A DNA stretch of 64,000 nt from Methylophilus sp. TWE2 (lineage in GTDB: Bacteria; Pseudomonadota; Gammaproteobacteria; Burkholderiales; Methylophilaceae): the NCBI RefSeq assembly GCF_001183865.1, contig NZ_CP012020.1, forward strand, positions 2,785,839-2,849,838. The letters run 5' to 3'. The notes under the pieces are model-generated. The model saw only the letters and a list, made by a program, of their open reading frames with translations, searched no databases and was not told the origin of the DNA. This document shows positions 25,900 through 35,287 of this stretch, piece after piece. Position numbers and translations under genes: made by a program. How positions within the stretch are numbered: position 1 is the first letter of the stretch; each line of letters starts with the position of its first letter.

Positions 25900-25979
25900 A
25901 ACATTACAAGTGCGTAACCCCACAAAATCACGGAGACAGGTGGAGTAGTGCCTGAAAATAAAAGAATAACCTTCTCGAC

Positions 25980-26990
25980 TTAAGCCAACAACACTGCAAT
26001 CCGCCGCGCGCATTCTGGCGCCATGGTCACTCCATAACGGAAATGCCCTGTGTTCAAATACAGGTTTTCGATATTTGGGTGTCGGCCTATTGTAGGAATA
26101 TTATGTGGCGTCCCCGGCCGCAGCCCGCTCCAGTGCTTGATAATCGGCTGCCCTTTCAGCGCAGGTAAAAGGGTTTCAGCCTTTCTCAGCATTTCTTGCC
26201 GCATGCTCTCGGTCACGCCGGTATCAAAACCGACATCTTCCAAACTACTGCCAGCCAGCAAGTGCCCATCGCGTCGCTGCAACATATAAAACCCATCGCG
26301 ATACAGAATATTTGGGAGCAACCCTGGTGGCATTTGGTATAACAGCATTTGTCCACGCATGGGCTTGATATCGAGGCTTAGGGCCGTTTGCTTGAGCAGC
26401 TCAAAACTCCAGGCACCAGAAGTGACCACAAACGCGTCAGCAGCTAGGCTTTCACCATTGGTCGTTTGCCAGTGCTTGATGGCGGATGCGCCTTCTTGCA
26501 GCGGCATGAGCTGCGTCTGTTCGCGTAGCGTCACACCATATTTGATCAGCCAGGCCTTGAGCGATTGCAGTAATCTAGGATTACGGATTTGCACCACTTC
26601 TGGAATCAATAGGTATTGTCCCTGCTGTATGACTTCCAGACCAAAACGCTGGCACCATTCTATGGCTTGCTGGCGATCAAATGGCGGCTGGATCAGCATG
26701 CCATTACGGGTACATTCAGGGTCTATGCCGGTTTCGGCAAAGAGTTCGGCACTAACCGCCGGATAAGCACGTGCCCCGGCAAGGGCGAGTTCGTTGACCA
26801 CATCCTGATAAAACCAGGGCAAGAGTGGGAAGGCAATGCCTGCCCCCGCCCAAGAGGATTCGCCTGAGGTTTGGGCCGCGACGATGTTACGTTCTACCAG
26901 TGTGACCGTGTGGCCTTGCTTGCGTAATTGCATGGCGGTGAGGCATCCGACGATACCCCCACCAACCACAATGACTGATCTGTTAGCCAT
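25980..26990 (-). CDS. thiO: glycine oxidase ThiO-like FAD-dependent amino acid oxidase
   Basis: A 336-residue member of the DAO family. The FAD-binding motif is at the start (VIVVGGGIVGCLTAMQL). Further family features are SSWAGAGIAFPLLPW near residue 45, VVTSGAWS, the PMRGQMLLY strand and the C-terminal HWSGLRPGTPHNIPTIG and NTGHFRYGVTMAP. These fit glycine oxidase, which makes iminoglycine for the thiazole moiety of thiamine. thiS and thiG are in the window but 27 kb away, so ThiO rather than another DAO-family oxidase is likely but not proved. It has no leader and is cytosolic. Neighbours are unrelated. Confidence 0.75.
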   Translation of the reverse strand: MANRSVIVVGGGIVGCLTAMQLRKQGHTVTLVERNIVAAQTSGESSWAGAGIAFPLLPWFYQDVVNELALAGARAYPAVSAELFAETGIDPECTRNGMLIQPPFDRQQAIEWCQRFGLEVIQQGQYLLIPEVVQIRNPRLLQSLKAWLIKYGVTLREQTQLMPLQEGASAIKHWQTTNGESLAADAFVVTSGAWSFELLKQTALSLDIKPMRGQMLLYQMPPGLLPNILYRDGFYMLQRRDGHLLAGSSLEDVGFDTGVTESMRQEMLRKAETLLPALKGQPIIKHWSGLRPGTPHNIPTIGRHPNIENLYLNTGHFRYGVTMAPECARRIAVLLA

Positions 26991-27056
26991 ACCTGTTTTC
27001 TGAGAGGATTGAGCGCCTGGCAGAAAAACTCTGCCATAACCTGAGGTCGTATTCTC

Positions 27057-29033
27057 TTACGGTTTACGGCCAGAAATCAAATAGACTTCCATGGCGATGA
27101 GGGCAGCATTGCTGCCAAGTAATACCAGGATATCTCCTTCATTCAGTACGATATCACCGCGTGGAGCGATTGGTTCTGGCATATTGAGGCGGCGCAGTTG
27201 TTTGACCTCGACGGCAAAATCTTCAAACGGGATATGGTCGAGGCGTAAGCCATGTGCATAGAAGTTTTTGTACATTTCCACCGAGTGTAATTGTGGCAAG
27301 GCCGCAGTGGTGGTATCCGCATCACTGACCCCACGGAAGTAGCCTTTAAACATCTTGTAGCGCTCTTCTCGGAACATGCGAATACGCTTGACCACACGGT
27401 TCAGCGGAACCCCAAGCGTGACTAACGCATGCGAGGCGAGCATCAGGCTGCCTTCCAGAATTTCTGGCACAACTTCCGCTGCACCAGCATCCCTCAGCAC
27501 GTCCATGTCACTATCATCATGCGTACGCACAATCACCGGCAGGCTGGGATTTTTCTCTTGAATCACATGCAATACTTTCATAGTGGCACGCGTTTCGGCA
27601 TAACTCACGATCACCGCTTTAGCACGACCCAAGCCTGCAGCCTCCAGCACAGAGCGTCGGCCAGCATCTCCATAAATCACGCTTTCCCCAGCAGCAGCCG
27701 CTTCCTGTACACGGCTGGCATCCATATCCAGCGCCACATAAGGGATATTTTCCTCACGCAAAAAACGTCCCAGGTATTGTCCACTACGGCCATAACCGCA
27801 AATAATGACATGGTCACGCAAATCCTGGCTATGCTCCTGTATTTGATCGACCACTTTGATGCTGTTGCGGGTATAGCTCTTGACCAGTGCGCGCGCGATA
27901 CGCCCGTTGTATTGGATAATAAATGGGGCCACCAGCATGGACAGAACTGCCACCGACAACACTAGCTGCAATGCCTCACCGTCAATTAGTTTGGTTTGCA
28001 AACCGAGCGCCAATACCACAAAACTGAATTCACCCGCCTGACCAAGAATGATGCCGGTACGTACGCCCACACCCATTTCAAAACCGTAAATTCTGGTCAG
28101 CAATGCAATCAGACCTATCTTGAAGAGCAGGAAGAAAACCAGTAAGAAAATGATCAGTACAATGTGTTCGATCAGCACTGACACATCAAGCAACATGCCT
28201 ACACTGATAAAGAACAAGCCTAATAGAATATCTCGGAACGGTGCGATATCTGACTCCACCTGATAGCGGTACTTGGTCTCCGAGATCAGCATGCCTGCCA
28301 CAAACGCACCCAGCGCATAAGACAGGCCCACAAAATTGGTCGCAGCGGCCATCAGCAATGTCACCATCAGCACATTGAGCACGAACAACTCGCGTGAGCG
28401 TTGCTTGGCAACCAGTTCAAACCAGAAATTCAGGGCATTTTTACCGAACCTGAATAACAAAAACAGCAATACAGAGGACTTGATCAGGGTCAGTCCGAGT
28501 ACATCCAGCCAGTTATCGCTGTGTGATCCCAGTGTCTGGATCAACACCAGAATTGGAATCACCGCCAGGTCCTGGAACAGCAACACACCGATACTCAAAC
28601 GACCATGGCGGGAGTTGAGATCAACACGTTCCATCAGGATTTTTGACACAATCGCAGTAGAAGACATGGTGATAGCAGCACCAATAATGAAAGCAGAAGT
28701 CAGGCTGAGGCCAGCCAGCTTGCCTAGCACCAGACTGGCCAGCAACGTCAGGACAACCTGGCCGCCACCGAGGCCGAACAGGGTTTTGCGCATGGCATAC
28801 AATTTGGGCAGGCTAAACTCAAGACCAATACTGAACATGAGGAACACAATGCCAAACTCAGCCACTTGACGGCCACTCTCTTCATCTTCCAGCAACCCCA
28901 GGACATGAGGCCCGAGCACGATCCCAATCATGAAGTAAGCCAGCATGGCAGGTAAGCCGAGGATACGGAACAGGCCGACGGCAAATACCGAACTGGTGAG
29001 TAGCAATAGTAAATGGATCAGGGAATCAAACAT
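27057..29033 (-). CDS. CPA2 monovalent cation:proton antiporter with RCK domain (Kef/YbaL type)
   Basis: Inner-membrane K+/H+ or Na+/H+ antiporter of 658 residues. The first ~385 residues hold about twelve membrane segments, with the exchanger core GVLLFQDLAVIPILVL and GAFVAGMLISE. A TrkA-N nucleotide-binding domain begins near residue 406 (HVIICGYGRSGQYLGRFL) with the conserved acidic residue at the end of its second strand (YVALDMD). A TrkA-C domain ends the protein (PRGDIVLNEGDILVLLGS). Kef-type systems are gated by glutathione adducts or nucleotides; I see no KefF/KefG partner. It is divergent from kdsD across 222 bases. Confidence 0.9.
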   Translation of the reverse strand: MFDSLIHLLLLLTSSVFAVGLFRILGLPAMLAYFMIGIVLGPHVLGLLEDEESGRQVAEFGIVFLMFSIGLEFSLPKLYAMRKTLFGLGGGQVVLTLLASLVLGKLAGLSLTSAFIIGAAITMSSTAIVSKILMERVDLNSRHGRLSIGVLLFQDLAVIPILVLIQTLGSHSDNWLDVLGLTLIKSSVLLFLLFRFGKNALNFWFELVAKQRSRELFVLNVLMVTLLMAAATNFVGLSYALGAFVAGMLISETKYRYQVESDIAPFRDILLGLFFISVGMLLDVSVLIEHIVLIIFLLVFFLLFKIGLIALLTRIYGFEMGVGVRTGIILGQAGEFSFVVLALGLQTKLIDGEALQLVLSVAVLSMLVAPFIIQYNGRIARALVKSYTRNSIKVVDQIQEHSQDLRDHVIICGYGRSGQYLGRFLREENIPYVALDMDASRVQEAAAAGESVIYGDAGRRSVLEAAGLGRAKAVIVSYAETRATMKVLHVIQEKNPSLPVIVRTHDDSDMDVLRDAGAAEVVPEILEGSLMLASHALVTLGVPLNRVVKRIRMFREERYKMFKGYFRGVSDADTTTAALPQLHSVEMYKNFYAHGLRLDHIPFEDFAVEVKQLRRLNMPEPIAPRGDIVLNEGDILVLLGSNAALIAMEVYLISGRKP

Positions 29034-29255
29034 GCAATTGTTCTAAGCACTTATGTCAGGCCACAAACACATGCCAGCCTGTAAATCATTGATAGAGGTA
29101 GTCAAGGATATATTCTGAAACAGACTTGTTTCAAGTGGATGCATCCTGCCACAAAACACTATTTTATGCAAAAAATGTGCCTGGCAACAAAAAAACCGTA
29201 AAAAAATGGCCTTTTGCTTTCTTGCCAAGGGACTCACTTGTTATACTAACCCGCC

Positions 29256-30257
29256 ATGAACAGAGCAAACGATGGTGTCCACCTTGTGAAAAGCGCTGAC
29301 ATCGTGACACGTGCACGAGGCATACTGTTACACGAAGCCGATGAAATACGCCAACTGGCAGACCGCTTGGGCAGCGCGTTTGAAGCAGCAGTGCATATGA
29401 TCCTTGATTGCCGCGGCCGCGTGGTAGTAACAGGCATGGGAAAGTCCGGTCATATTGGTGGCAAAATTGCTGCCACACTGGCGAGTACCGGCACACCTGC
29501 TTTTTTCATGCATCCGGCCGAGGCCAGTCATGGTGACTTGGGCATGATTACCTCTGAGGATGTCGTCATTGCCTTGTCGAACTCCGGCGAAAGCGACGAA
29601 ATTATCAACATTCTTCCAGCCATCCGTCGTATAGGTGCCCGCATTCTGAGCATTACCGGTAGCGAAAGCTCTACCTTGTCACGCGAATCCGAGGTGCATT
29701 TAAGTGCTGCTGTCAGCCATGAAGCCTGCCCACTCGGCCTCGCACCGACAGCGAGCACCACCGCAGCATTGGCGTTAGGTGACGCGCTTGCACTCTGTGT
29801 ACTTGATTTGCGTGCATTCACTGCAGAGGACTTTGCACGCTCACATCCTGGCGGAAGCCTGGGTCGTAGACTACTGGTCAGGATTAAAGATGTAATGCGC
29901 ACCGGTAATGCGGTTCCCTGGGTGAACGAACAAGCCACAGTGCAGGATGCCATTACGCAAATCTCCAGCAAAGGCATGGGATTTACTGCTATTGTGGATC
30001 ACCAGCATCATCCGATCGGCATTTTTACGGATGGGGATTTACGCCGCTTGTTTATGCAAGGCAAGAGCAATACCCAGACTGCCATTACTTCAGTCATGAA
30101 TACCCACCCCCGCTTGTTAGGGACGCAACAAATGGCAGTGGATGCAGTTAATCTGATGGAGCAATATAAAATTAACGGTTTTTTGGCAGTGGACGAGCAA
30201 CAACAATTGATAGGTGCGTTTAATATGCACGACTTACTGAAGGCGAAAGTCGTTTAG
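29256..30257 (+). CDS. kdsD: D-arabinose 5-phosphate isomerase KdsD
   Basis: Cytosolic enzyme converting ribulose 5-phosphate to arabinose 5-phosphate for Kdo and LPS synthesis; 333 residues. An N-terminal SIS domain (about 40-175; GMGKSGHIGGKIAATLASTGT, SNSGESDEI) is followed by two CBS repeats (about 205-333; VKDVMRTG, GIFTDGDLRRL). A -10-like TATACT (29242-29247) ends nine bases before this ATG, so the message may be nearly leaderless, or translation may start at the GTG at 29286. kdsC, often the next gene, is missing: lptC begins 26 bases after the stop. Confidence 0.92.
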   Translation: MNRANDGVHLVKSADIVTRARGILLHEADEIRQLADRLGSAFEAAVHMILDCRGRVVVTGMGKSGHIGGKIAATLASTGTPAFFMHPAEASHGDLGMITSEDVVIALSNSGESDEIINILPAIRRIGARILSITGSESSTLSRESEVHLSAAVSHEACPLGLAPTASTTAALALGDALALCVLDLRAFTAEDFARSHPGGSLGRRLLVRIKDVMRTGNAVPWVNEQATVQDAITQISSKGMGFTAIVDHQHHPIGIFTDGDLRRLFMQGKSNTQTAITSVMNTHPRLLGTQQMAVDAVNLMEQYKINGFLAVDEQQQLIGAFNMHDLLKAKVV

Positions 30258-30283
30258 GCCAGCTGGTCTCCTGGAATTCACGC

Positions 30284-30937
30284 ATGCTTAAACACCCTAT
30301 TTTATTGCCAATTGCGTTAATGCTGTTTTTAGCGCTACTGACATTCTGGATCAATCAGACTGTCCAGGAGCAGGGCCTCAGCATTAGCCGCTTGAACCGT
30401 CATGACCCTGACTATATGTTGCATAACTTTGTCAGCACACGAACCAATGCGACGGGCAATACCAAATATGTGCTGGCCGCGATAGAAATGCGTCACTTTC
30501 CGGACAATGATTACACAGAACTGAAACGCCCGCGTTTCACCCAGTTCGGTTTGGACAAGCCATACACACAAATTTATGGCCAGCGTGGAAAGATTTCCGC
30601 CAATGGTAAACTGGTAGAGTTTAACAAGCAGGTGAAAGTGATCCGTCAAGGCACCGCCGAAAAGGGTGAAATGCAGCTCCACACTGAACAGTTAACCATG
30701 GAACCCGATACCGAAGTCGCTTATACCGACTTACCGGTCAAGATTTATCAAAAACCGGCAACCGTCATTACCGGTACCGGCCTGCGCTTTGATAACAAGG
30801 CACAGACCACGCAATTATTTAACCGGGTGCACGTGCATTATGAGCGTGCACCTGACGCAGCCAAAGCTGCAACCCCGACAAAACCTGCCGAAAAAATAGG
30901 TAATCGGAAAGAAATAGGAAACCGTAAGGGTCGTTGA
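30284..30937 (+). CDS. lptC: LPS export protein LptC
   Basis: Bitopic inner-membrane protein of the Lpt bridge that hands LPS from LptB2FG to LptA. It has one N-terminal membrane segment (about residues 5-22) and a periplasmic beta-jellyroll domain with motifs such as HNFVSTRTNATG and QIYGQRGKISANGK. At 217 residues it is slightly longer than E. coli LptC because of a charged C-terminal tail that repeats a KEIGNRKG-like phrase. Its place between kdsD and lptA supports the call, since LptC sequences diverge strongly. Confidence 0.88.
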   Translation: MLKHPILLPIALMLFLALLTFWINQTVQEQGLSISRLNRHDPDYMLHNFVSTRTNATGNTKYVLAAIEMRHFPDNDYTELKRPRFTQFGLDKPYTQIYGQRGKISANGKLVEFNKQVKVIRQGTAEKGEMQLHTEQLTMEPDTEVAYTDLPVKIYQKPATVITGTGLRFDNKAQTTQLFNRVHVHYERAPDAAKAATPTKPAEKIGNRKEIGNRKGR

Positions 30938-30952
30938 TTCTGGAGAAATGAG

Positions 30953-31609
30953 TTGAATACGCACAAGCCATTATTTTATGTCAGCTGTTTGGCCTTATGG
31001 ACATTACTACATTGGTCAACCAGCGTATTGGCTGAAGAATCGGACCGTGACCAGCCTATTGAGCTGGAGGCTGACACGGTGACTGTGAATGACGCCAAGA
31101 AAATCAGTGTTTACACCGGCAATGTCATCCTCAACCAAGGCACCTTGCAGATCAAGGCTGACAAAATGATTGTGCGAGAAGACCAGGATGGATTCCAGCA
31201 CAGCACCTGCACGGGTAACCCAACCACCTTCAAGCAAAAGCGCACGGGCAAGGATGAGTGGATGCAAGGCAGTGGCCAGCGTATTGAATACAACGCCCGC
31301 ATGGACAAGGTACAACTTTATACCAATGCCTGGGTCAAACGCGGTGAAGATATCGTGACTGGCGACTACATCAGCTATGACGCCAATGCTGAATATGCTG
31401 AAGTGATCGGTGGCACCAAAGCCAACCCGAATGGCACCGCAGGTAGCCGCGTCAAGGCAACCATCCAGCCGAAAAACAAAACCACCCCGCCAGTGATTGA
31501 TAACAAACCCAATTCGCAGCAAGGCCTGCGCATGAACCGTTCACTGCAACTCAAAGTTGAGCCGGTACCCGGCGATGCTGGCAGCGAACCTAAGAAAGAG
31601 CAACCGTAA
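30953..31609 (+). CDS. lptA: LPS transport periplasmic protein LptA
   Basis: Periplasmic OstA-fold protein that forms the bridge carrying LPS to LptDE. A signal peptide ends near VLAEES, and the OstA domain follows ([39 protein letters not shown]). The C-terminus is basic and Pro/Gln-rich. The gene opens with TTG; GGAG nine bases upstream supports it, and the nearby ATG at 30948 is in another frame with an immediate stop. It lies 15 bases after lptC and 11 before lptB. Confidence 0.92.
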   Translation: MNTHKPLFYVSCLALWTLLHWSTSVLAEESDRDQPIELEADTVTVNDAKKISVYTGNVILNQGTLQIKADKMIVREDQDGFQHSTCTGNPTTFKQKRTGKDEWMQGSGQRIEYNARMDKVQLYTNAWVKRGEDIVTGDYISYDANAEYAEVIGGTKANPNGTAGSRVKATIQPKNKTTPPVIDNKPNSQQGLRMNRSLQLKVEPVPGDAGSEPKKEQP

Positions 31610-31620
31610 AGACCTGGCCC

Positions 31621-32367
31621 ATGCAGACAAGCGCTTTATCAGAACATAATCATTTACACGTCAGTCGCCTAAAAAAAGCCTATCAGGGCCGTACAGTAGT
31701 GAAAAACACGACGTTGGAGCTTCACAGTGGCGAAGTCATTGGTTTGCTGGGCCCCAATGGTGCTGGTAAAACCACCAGCTTTTACATGATTGTCGGACTT
31801 GTGGCCCTGGACGACGGTGAAATCAGCCTGAATGGGGCCGATGTCAGCCACGCGCCCATGCATGAGCGCGCACGCATGGGACTCGCTTATTTACCGCAAG
31901 AGGCCTCCATCTTCCGTAAAATGTCGGTCACCGACAATATTATGTCCATTCTGGAAACGCGTCCCTATAACGACGAAGAGCGTGAGGCAAGGCTGGAATC
32001 ATTACTGGACCAGCTGCATATCCAGCATATCCGCAACAGCCAGGCCGTGAGCTTGTCTGGCGGTGAGCGCCGTCGTGTGGAAATCGCGCGATGCCTGGCC
32101 ACGGACCCGAAATTCATCCTGCTAGACGAGCCCTTTGCCGGGATTGACCCAATTGCAGTGATTGAGATCCAGAAAATCATCCGCTACCTGAGCAGCCAGA
32201 ATATTGGCATCTTGATCACTGACCATAATGTACGCGAAACTCTGGACATTTGCGATCGCGCATATATCGTCAATGAAGGCGCCGTGTTTGCGGCTGGCAC
32301 ACCCGACGAAATCATCCAGAATGAAGGTGTTCGTGAAGTTTACCTGGGTAAGAACTTTAGGTTGTAA
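31621..32367 (+). CDS. lptB: LPS export ABC transporter ATP-binding protein LptB
   Basis: Cytosolic ATPase that powers LptB2FG. Of 248 residues, the Walker A is GPNGAGKTT (44-52), the signature [15 protein letters not shown], Walker [14 protein letters not shown], and the switch histidine is in [10 protein letters not shown]. The family-typical AGIDP D-loop and the TDHNVR phrase separate LptB from other ABC ATPases. About ten extra residues precede the conserved start ([13 protein letters not shown]). It continues the kdsD-lptC-lptA cluster, six bases before rpoN. Confidence 0.96.
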   Translation: MQTSALSEHNHLHVSRLKKAYQGRTVVKNTTLELHSGEVIGLLGPNGAGKTTSFYMIVGLVALDDGEISLNGADVSHAPMHERARMGLAYLPQEASIFRKMSVTDNIMSILETRPYNDEEREARLESLLDQLHIQHIRNSQAVSLSGGERRRVEIARCLATDPKFILLDEPFAGIDPIAVIEIQKIIRYLSSQNIGILITDHNVRETLDICDRAYIVNEGAVFAAGTPDEIIQNEGVREVYLGKNFRL

Positions 32368-32373
32368 TTTGTT

Positions 32374-33924
32374 ATGAAGCAAAACCTGCAATTACGCATT
32401 TCACAAAACCTGGCACTGACTCCGCAGCTACAACAGTCTATCCGTCTGTTACAGTTATCCACATTGGAGCTCAGCCAGGAGCTGGAAACCATTCTTCAGG
32501 AAAACCCGTTGCTGGAGATGGCCGATGGAGAAGAAGGCGAGTTTGAGGACAATTCAGCAACCCCTACCGAAGCTATCGAATCAGTCCATGCAGACGATGC
32601 CAACTCGTTTGACCTGGCCACCCAGCAAGAAATTACTGCACCTGCCGAGACGCTGCGCGAAGACTTACATGATGAACTTGGCAGCAATGAAGGCGAACTG
32701 GCCAATCTCAGCGAAGAATTCAACCCTCCCGAATTTGAAGATAATTACGAAGAGTTTGGCAGCACCAGCAACTGGGATGAGGCAGGCCGCAACAACCTTG
32801 ATGATGAGGATAGTGATTTTTCGCGGCAGGATGCCAGCAATATCAGCCTGCGCGAGCATTTACTGGACCAGATTCAACTGGCGCATCTGTCACAGCGTGA
32901 CATGACGCTGGTCAAGTTGCTGCTCGACAGCATAAATGACGACGGCTACCTTGAGCAAGACTTGCAGGAAATTGTTGAACACCTGCCGCTTGAGCTCGAA
33001 GTTGAGCTGCTTGAACTTGAGACCGCACTCAAACTGATACAGAACCTGGACCCGGTAGGTGTCGGAGCCCGTGACTTGCGGGAATGCCTGTTATTGCAAC
33101 TGCAACACTTGCCGTCAGAAACGCCTTATTTACGTACGGCCATGGCACTCGCAAAAGATCATTTGGCCCTGCTGGCCAATAAAGACTTTGTCAAATTGCG
33201 CAAACTGCTCAGTTGCGATGAAACCGCACTGAAAGGAGCGCAACAACTCATTCGCCAGCAAAACCCCAAACCTGGCAGCGAATTTGCCACCTTTAGTCAC
33301 GACCACTTTATCCAGCATGATGTGGTAGTCAAAAAAATCAAAGGTATCTGGGTCGCATCGCTCAACGATGGCGTGATTCCCAAACTGCGTATCAACCAAC
33401 TGTATGCTGACATCCTCAAACGCAACCGCGAAAGCTCAGGCCAGTATCTGCAAAGCCAGATGCAGGAAGCAAAATGGATGATCAAAAATATCCAGCAGCG
33501 CTTCTCCACCATTCTGCGCGTGTCGCAAGCGATTGTAGACCGTCAGCGCAACTTCTTTGAGCATGGCGACATTGCCATGCGGCCATTGGTGCTTCGTGAA
33601 ATTGCCGAAGAGCTAGATTTGCATGAAAGCACTGTTTCACGAGTCACCACGCATAAATATATGCTCACACCGCGTGGCGTTTACGAGCTCAAATATTTCT
33701 TTGGCAGTTCGGTGGCAACTGATGCGGGCGGCTCTTGCTCGGCGACGGCCATCCGCGCCTTGATCAAACAAATGGTGGCAGAAGAAAACCCGAAAAAACC
33801 GCTCTCGGATAACCAGATTACAGATACCTTGGCTCAACAAGGCATTGTGGTCGCGCGGCGTACCATTGCCAAATACCGTGAGTCTTTGAATATTCCGCCC
33901 GCCAATTTACGCAAATCGCTTTAA
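32374..33924 (+). CDS. rpoN: RNA polymerase sigma-54 factor
   Basis: Sigma-54 of 516 residues. Region I is Gln/Leu-rich (ISQNLALTPQLQQSIRLLQLSTLEL), region II is long and acidic (about 50-155), then comes the core-binding domain, a helix-turn-helix (MRPLVLREIAEELDLHESTVSRVT) and the RpoN box near the C-terminus (ARRTIAKYRESLNIPP). It serves enhancer-dependent promoters, which activators such as the PilR-like protein at the left edge control. It is the last gene of the lpt cluster. A terminator follows straight away, so hpf, which follows rpoN in many proteobacteria, is absent here. Confidence 0.97.
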   Translation: MKQNLQLRISQNLALTPQLQQSIRLLQLSTLELSQELETILQENPLLEMADGEEGEFEDNSATPTEAIESVHADDANSFDLATQQEITAPAETLREDLHDELGSNEGELANLSEEFNPPEFEDNYEEFGSTSNWDEAGRNNLDDEDSDFSRQDASNISLREHLLDQIQLAHLSQRDMTLVKLLLDSINDDGYLEQDLQEIVEHLPLELEVELLELETALKLIQNLDPVGVGARDLRECLLLQLQHLPSETPYLRTAMALAKDHLALLANKDFVKLRKLLSCDETALKGAQQLIRQQNPKPGSEFATFSHDHFIQHDVVVKKIKGIWVASLNDGVIPKLRINQLYADILKRNRESSGQYLQSQMQEAKWMIKNIQQRFSTILRVSQAIVDRQRNFFEHGDIAMRPLVLREIAEELDLHESTVSRVTTHKYMLTPRGVYELKYFFGSSVATDAGGSCSATAIRALIKQMVAEENPKKPLSDNQITDTLAQQGIVVARRTIAKYRESLNIPPANLRKSL

Positions 33925-33926
33925 AC

Positions 33927-33954
33927 AAAAAGGCCGCAGATGCGGCCTTTTTTT
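33927..33954. terminator. bidirectional terminator between rpoN and tyrS
   Basis: AAAAAGGCCGC (33927-33937) pairs with GCGGCCTTTTT (33942-33952) around a 4-base loop, with further T after it. It lies between convergent stops. Confidence 0.9.
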
Positions 33955-33969
33955 ATTGCTCGAGCGTCT

Positions 33970-35205
33970 TTATTTAATCGTGATTTTTGCAAACTTGCGC
34001 TTGCCCACTTGGGCGACCACCGTCACACCTTTAGACAATGGTAGATTCTTGTCTTCAACCTTGACGCTATCCAGCTTGACGCCGCCCTGCTGTATTGCAC
34101 GCATTGCTTCACTGGTGCTTTCTACCAGCCCCGCCTGCTTCAATAACTGGCTAATGCCTATACTGTCAGTCTCGATAATGACTTCTACCTCTGGCACATC
34201 ATCTGGGATACCACCTTTGGCACGTGTCTGAAAATCCTGCAAGGCTTTTTCAGCTGCAGCCTGACCATGAAAACGCGCCACGACTTCCTGTGCAAACCCC
34301 ACCTTGATATTGCGTGGATTTTCACCAGCCGCTACTTGGGCCTTCCATTGTGCAATGTTTTCCAATGAGGCGAAGGACAACAAATCGATATAACGCCACA
34401 TCAACTCATCCGAAATGGACATGATCTTGGCAAAAATCGTTTCCGGGGCTTCACTAATGCCGATATAGTTACCCAGTGATTTGGACATCTTGTTAACGCC
34501 ATCCAACCCTTCGAGCAAGGGCATCATGAGGACACATTGCTGTGACTGACCAGCCTGCTTTTGCAACTCGCGTCCCATCAGCAGGTTGAATTTCTGGTCG
34601 GTGCCACCTAACTCCAAATCCGCTTGCAAGGCAACCGAGTCATAGCCTTGCAACAAGGGATACAGGAACTCATGAATCGCAATCGGCTGATTACCTTTAA
34701 AGCGCTTGGAGAAGTCATCACGCTCCAGCATACGCGCCACGGTATGGCTGGCTGCCAGCTTGATCATGCCAGCTGCGCCCAGTTCGCTTAACCATTTGGA
34801 GTTGAAGACGATCTCGGTTTTGGCAGGATCCAGGATTTTAAATACCTGTTCGGCATAGGTATCGGCATTGAGCTTCACCTGCTCAACCGTTAACGGCGGG
34901 CGCGTGGCGCTTTTGCCAGTGGGGTCACCAATCATGCCCGTGAAGTCACCAATCAGGAATAAAATCTGGTGTCCCAGATCCTGCAACTGGCGCAATTTGT
35001 TAATCAGCACCGTATGCCCCAAATGCAAGTCTGGTGCGGTCGGGTCAAAACCTGCCTTCACGCGAAGTGGCTTGCCTGTTTTCAGTTTTTCCACCAGCTC
35101 TTGTTCGATCAGCAGCTCGTCTGCCCCGCGCTTGATAATCGCCAGCGCTTGCACGATTTCCGGACTTAAAACTTCGACGGCTGAGGATTGGGTTACGTCT
35201 GTCAT
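33970..35205 (-). CDS. tyrS: tyrosyl-tRNA synthetase
   Basis: Class I aminoacyl-tRNA synthetase charging tRNA-Tyr; 411 residues from the ATG at 35205. The HIGH motif is DLHLGHT and the KMSKS motif is [12 protein letters not shown]. The tyrosine-site segments [16 protein letters not shown] and [21 protein letters not shown] are present, and an S4 RNA-binding domain forms the C-terminus ([19 protein letters not shown]). This is the TyrS form shared by many beta- and gammaproteobacteria. A TTG further upstream (35247) would add 14 residues without support. Confidence 0.96.
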   Translation of the reverse strand: MTDVTQSSAVEVLSPEIVQALAIIKRGADELLIEQELVEKLKTGKPLRVKAGFDPTAPDLHLGHTVLINKLRQLQDLGHQILFLIGDFTGMIGDPTGKSATRPPLTVEQVKLNADTYAEQVFKILDPAKTEIVFNSKWLSELGAAGMIKLAASHTVARMLERDDFSKRFKGNQPIAIHEFLYPLLQGYDSVALQADLELGGTDQKFNLLMGRELQKQAGQSQQCVLMMPLLEGLDGVNKMSKSLGNYIGISEAPETIFAKIMSISDELMWRYIDLLSFASLENIAQWKAQVAAGENPRNIKVGFAQEVVARFHGQAAAEKALQDFQTRAKGGIPDDVPEVEVIIETDSIGISQLLKQAGLVESTSEAMRAIQQGGVKLDSVKVEDKNLPLSKGVTVVAQVGKRKFAKITIK

Positions 35206-35287
35206 AAGGATTTTCTGCAACGTGCTCGAGGCACGCTTTGATATCAAGTTAAAGCGCCTATTTTAACGTAATCCCGCGCTTTTCTGT

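Larger units (their letters stand above)
25165..25979. other. long non-coding stretch holding a repeat element
   Basis: About 815 bases without a credible gene. 25198-25733 is an element with long inverted ends (listed separately). 25734-25979 contains a small repeat-like palindrome at 25876-25899 and is otherwise featureless. Short frames here (25222-25449 plus, 25637-25822 plus) have no ribosome-binding site and lie in the repeat. Confidence 0.7.
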
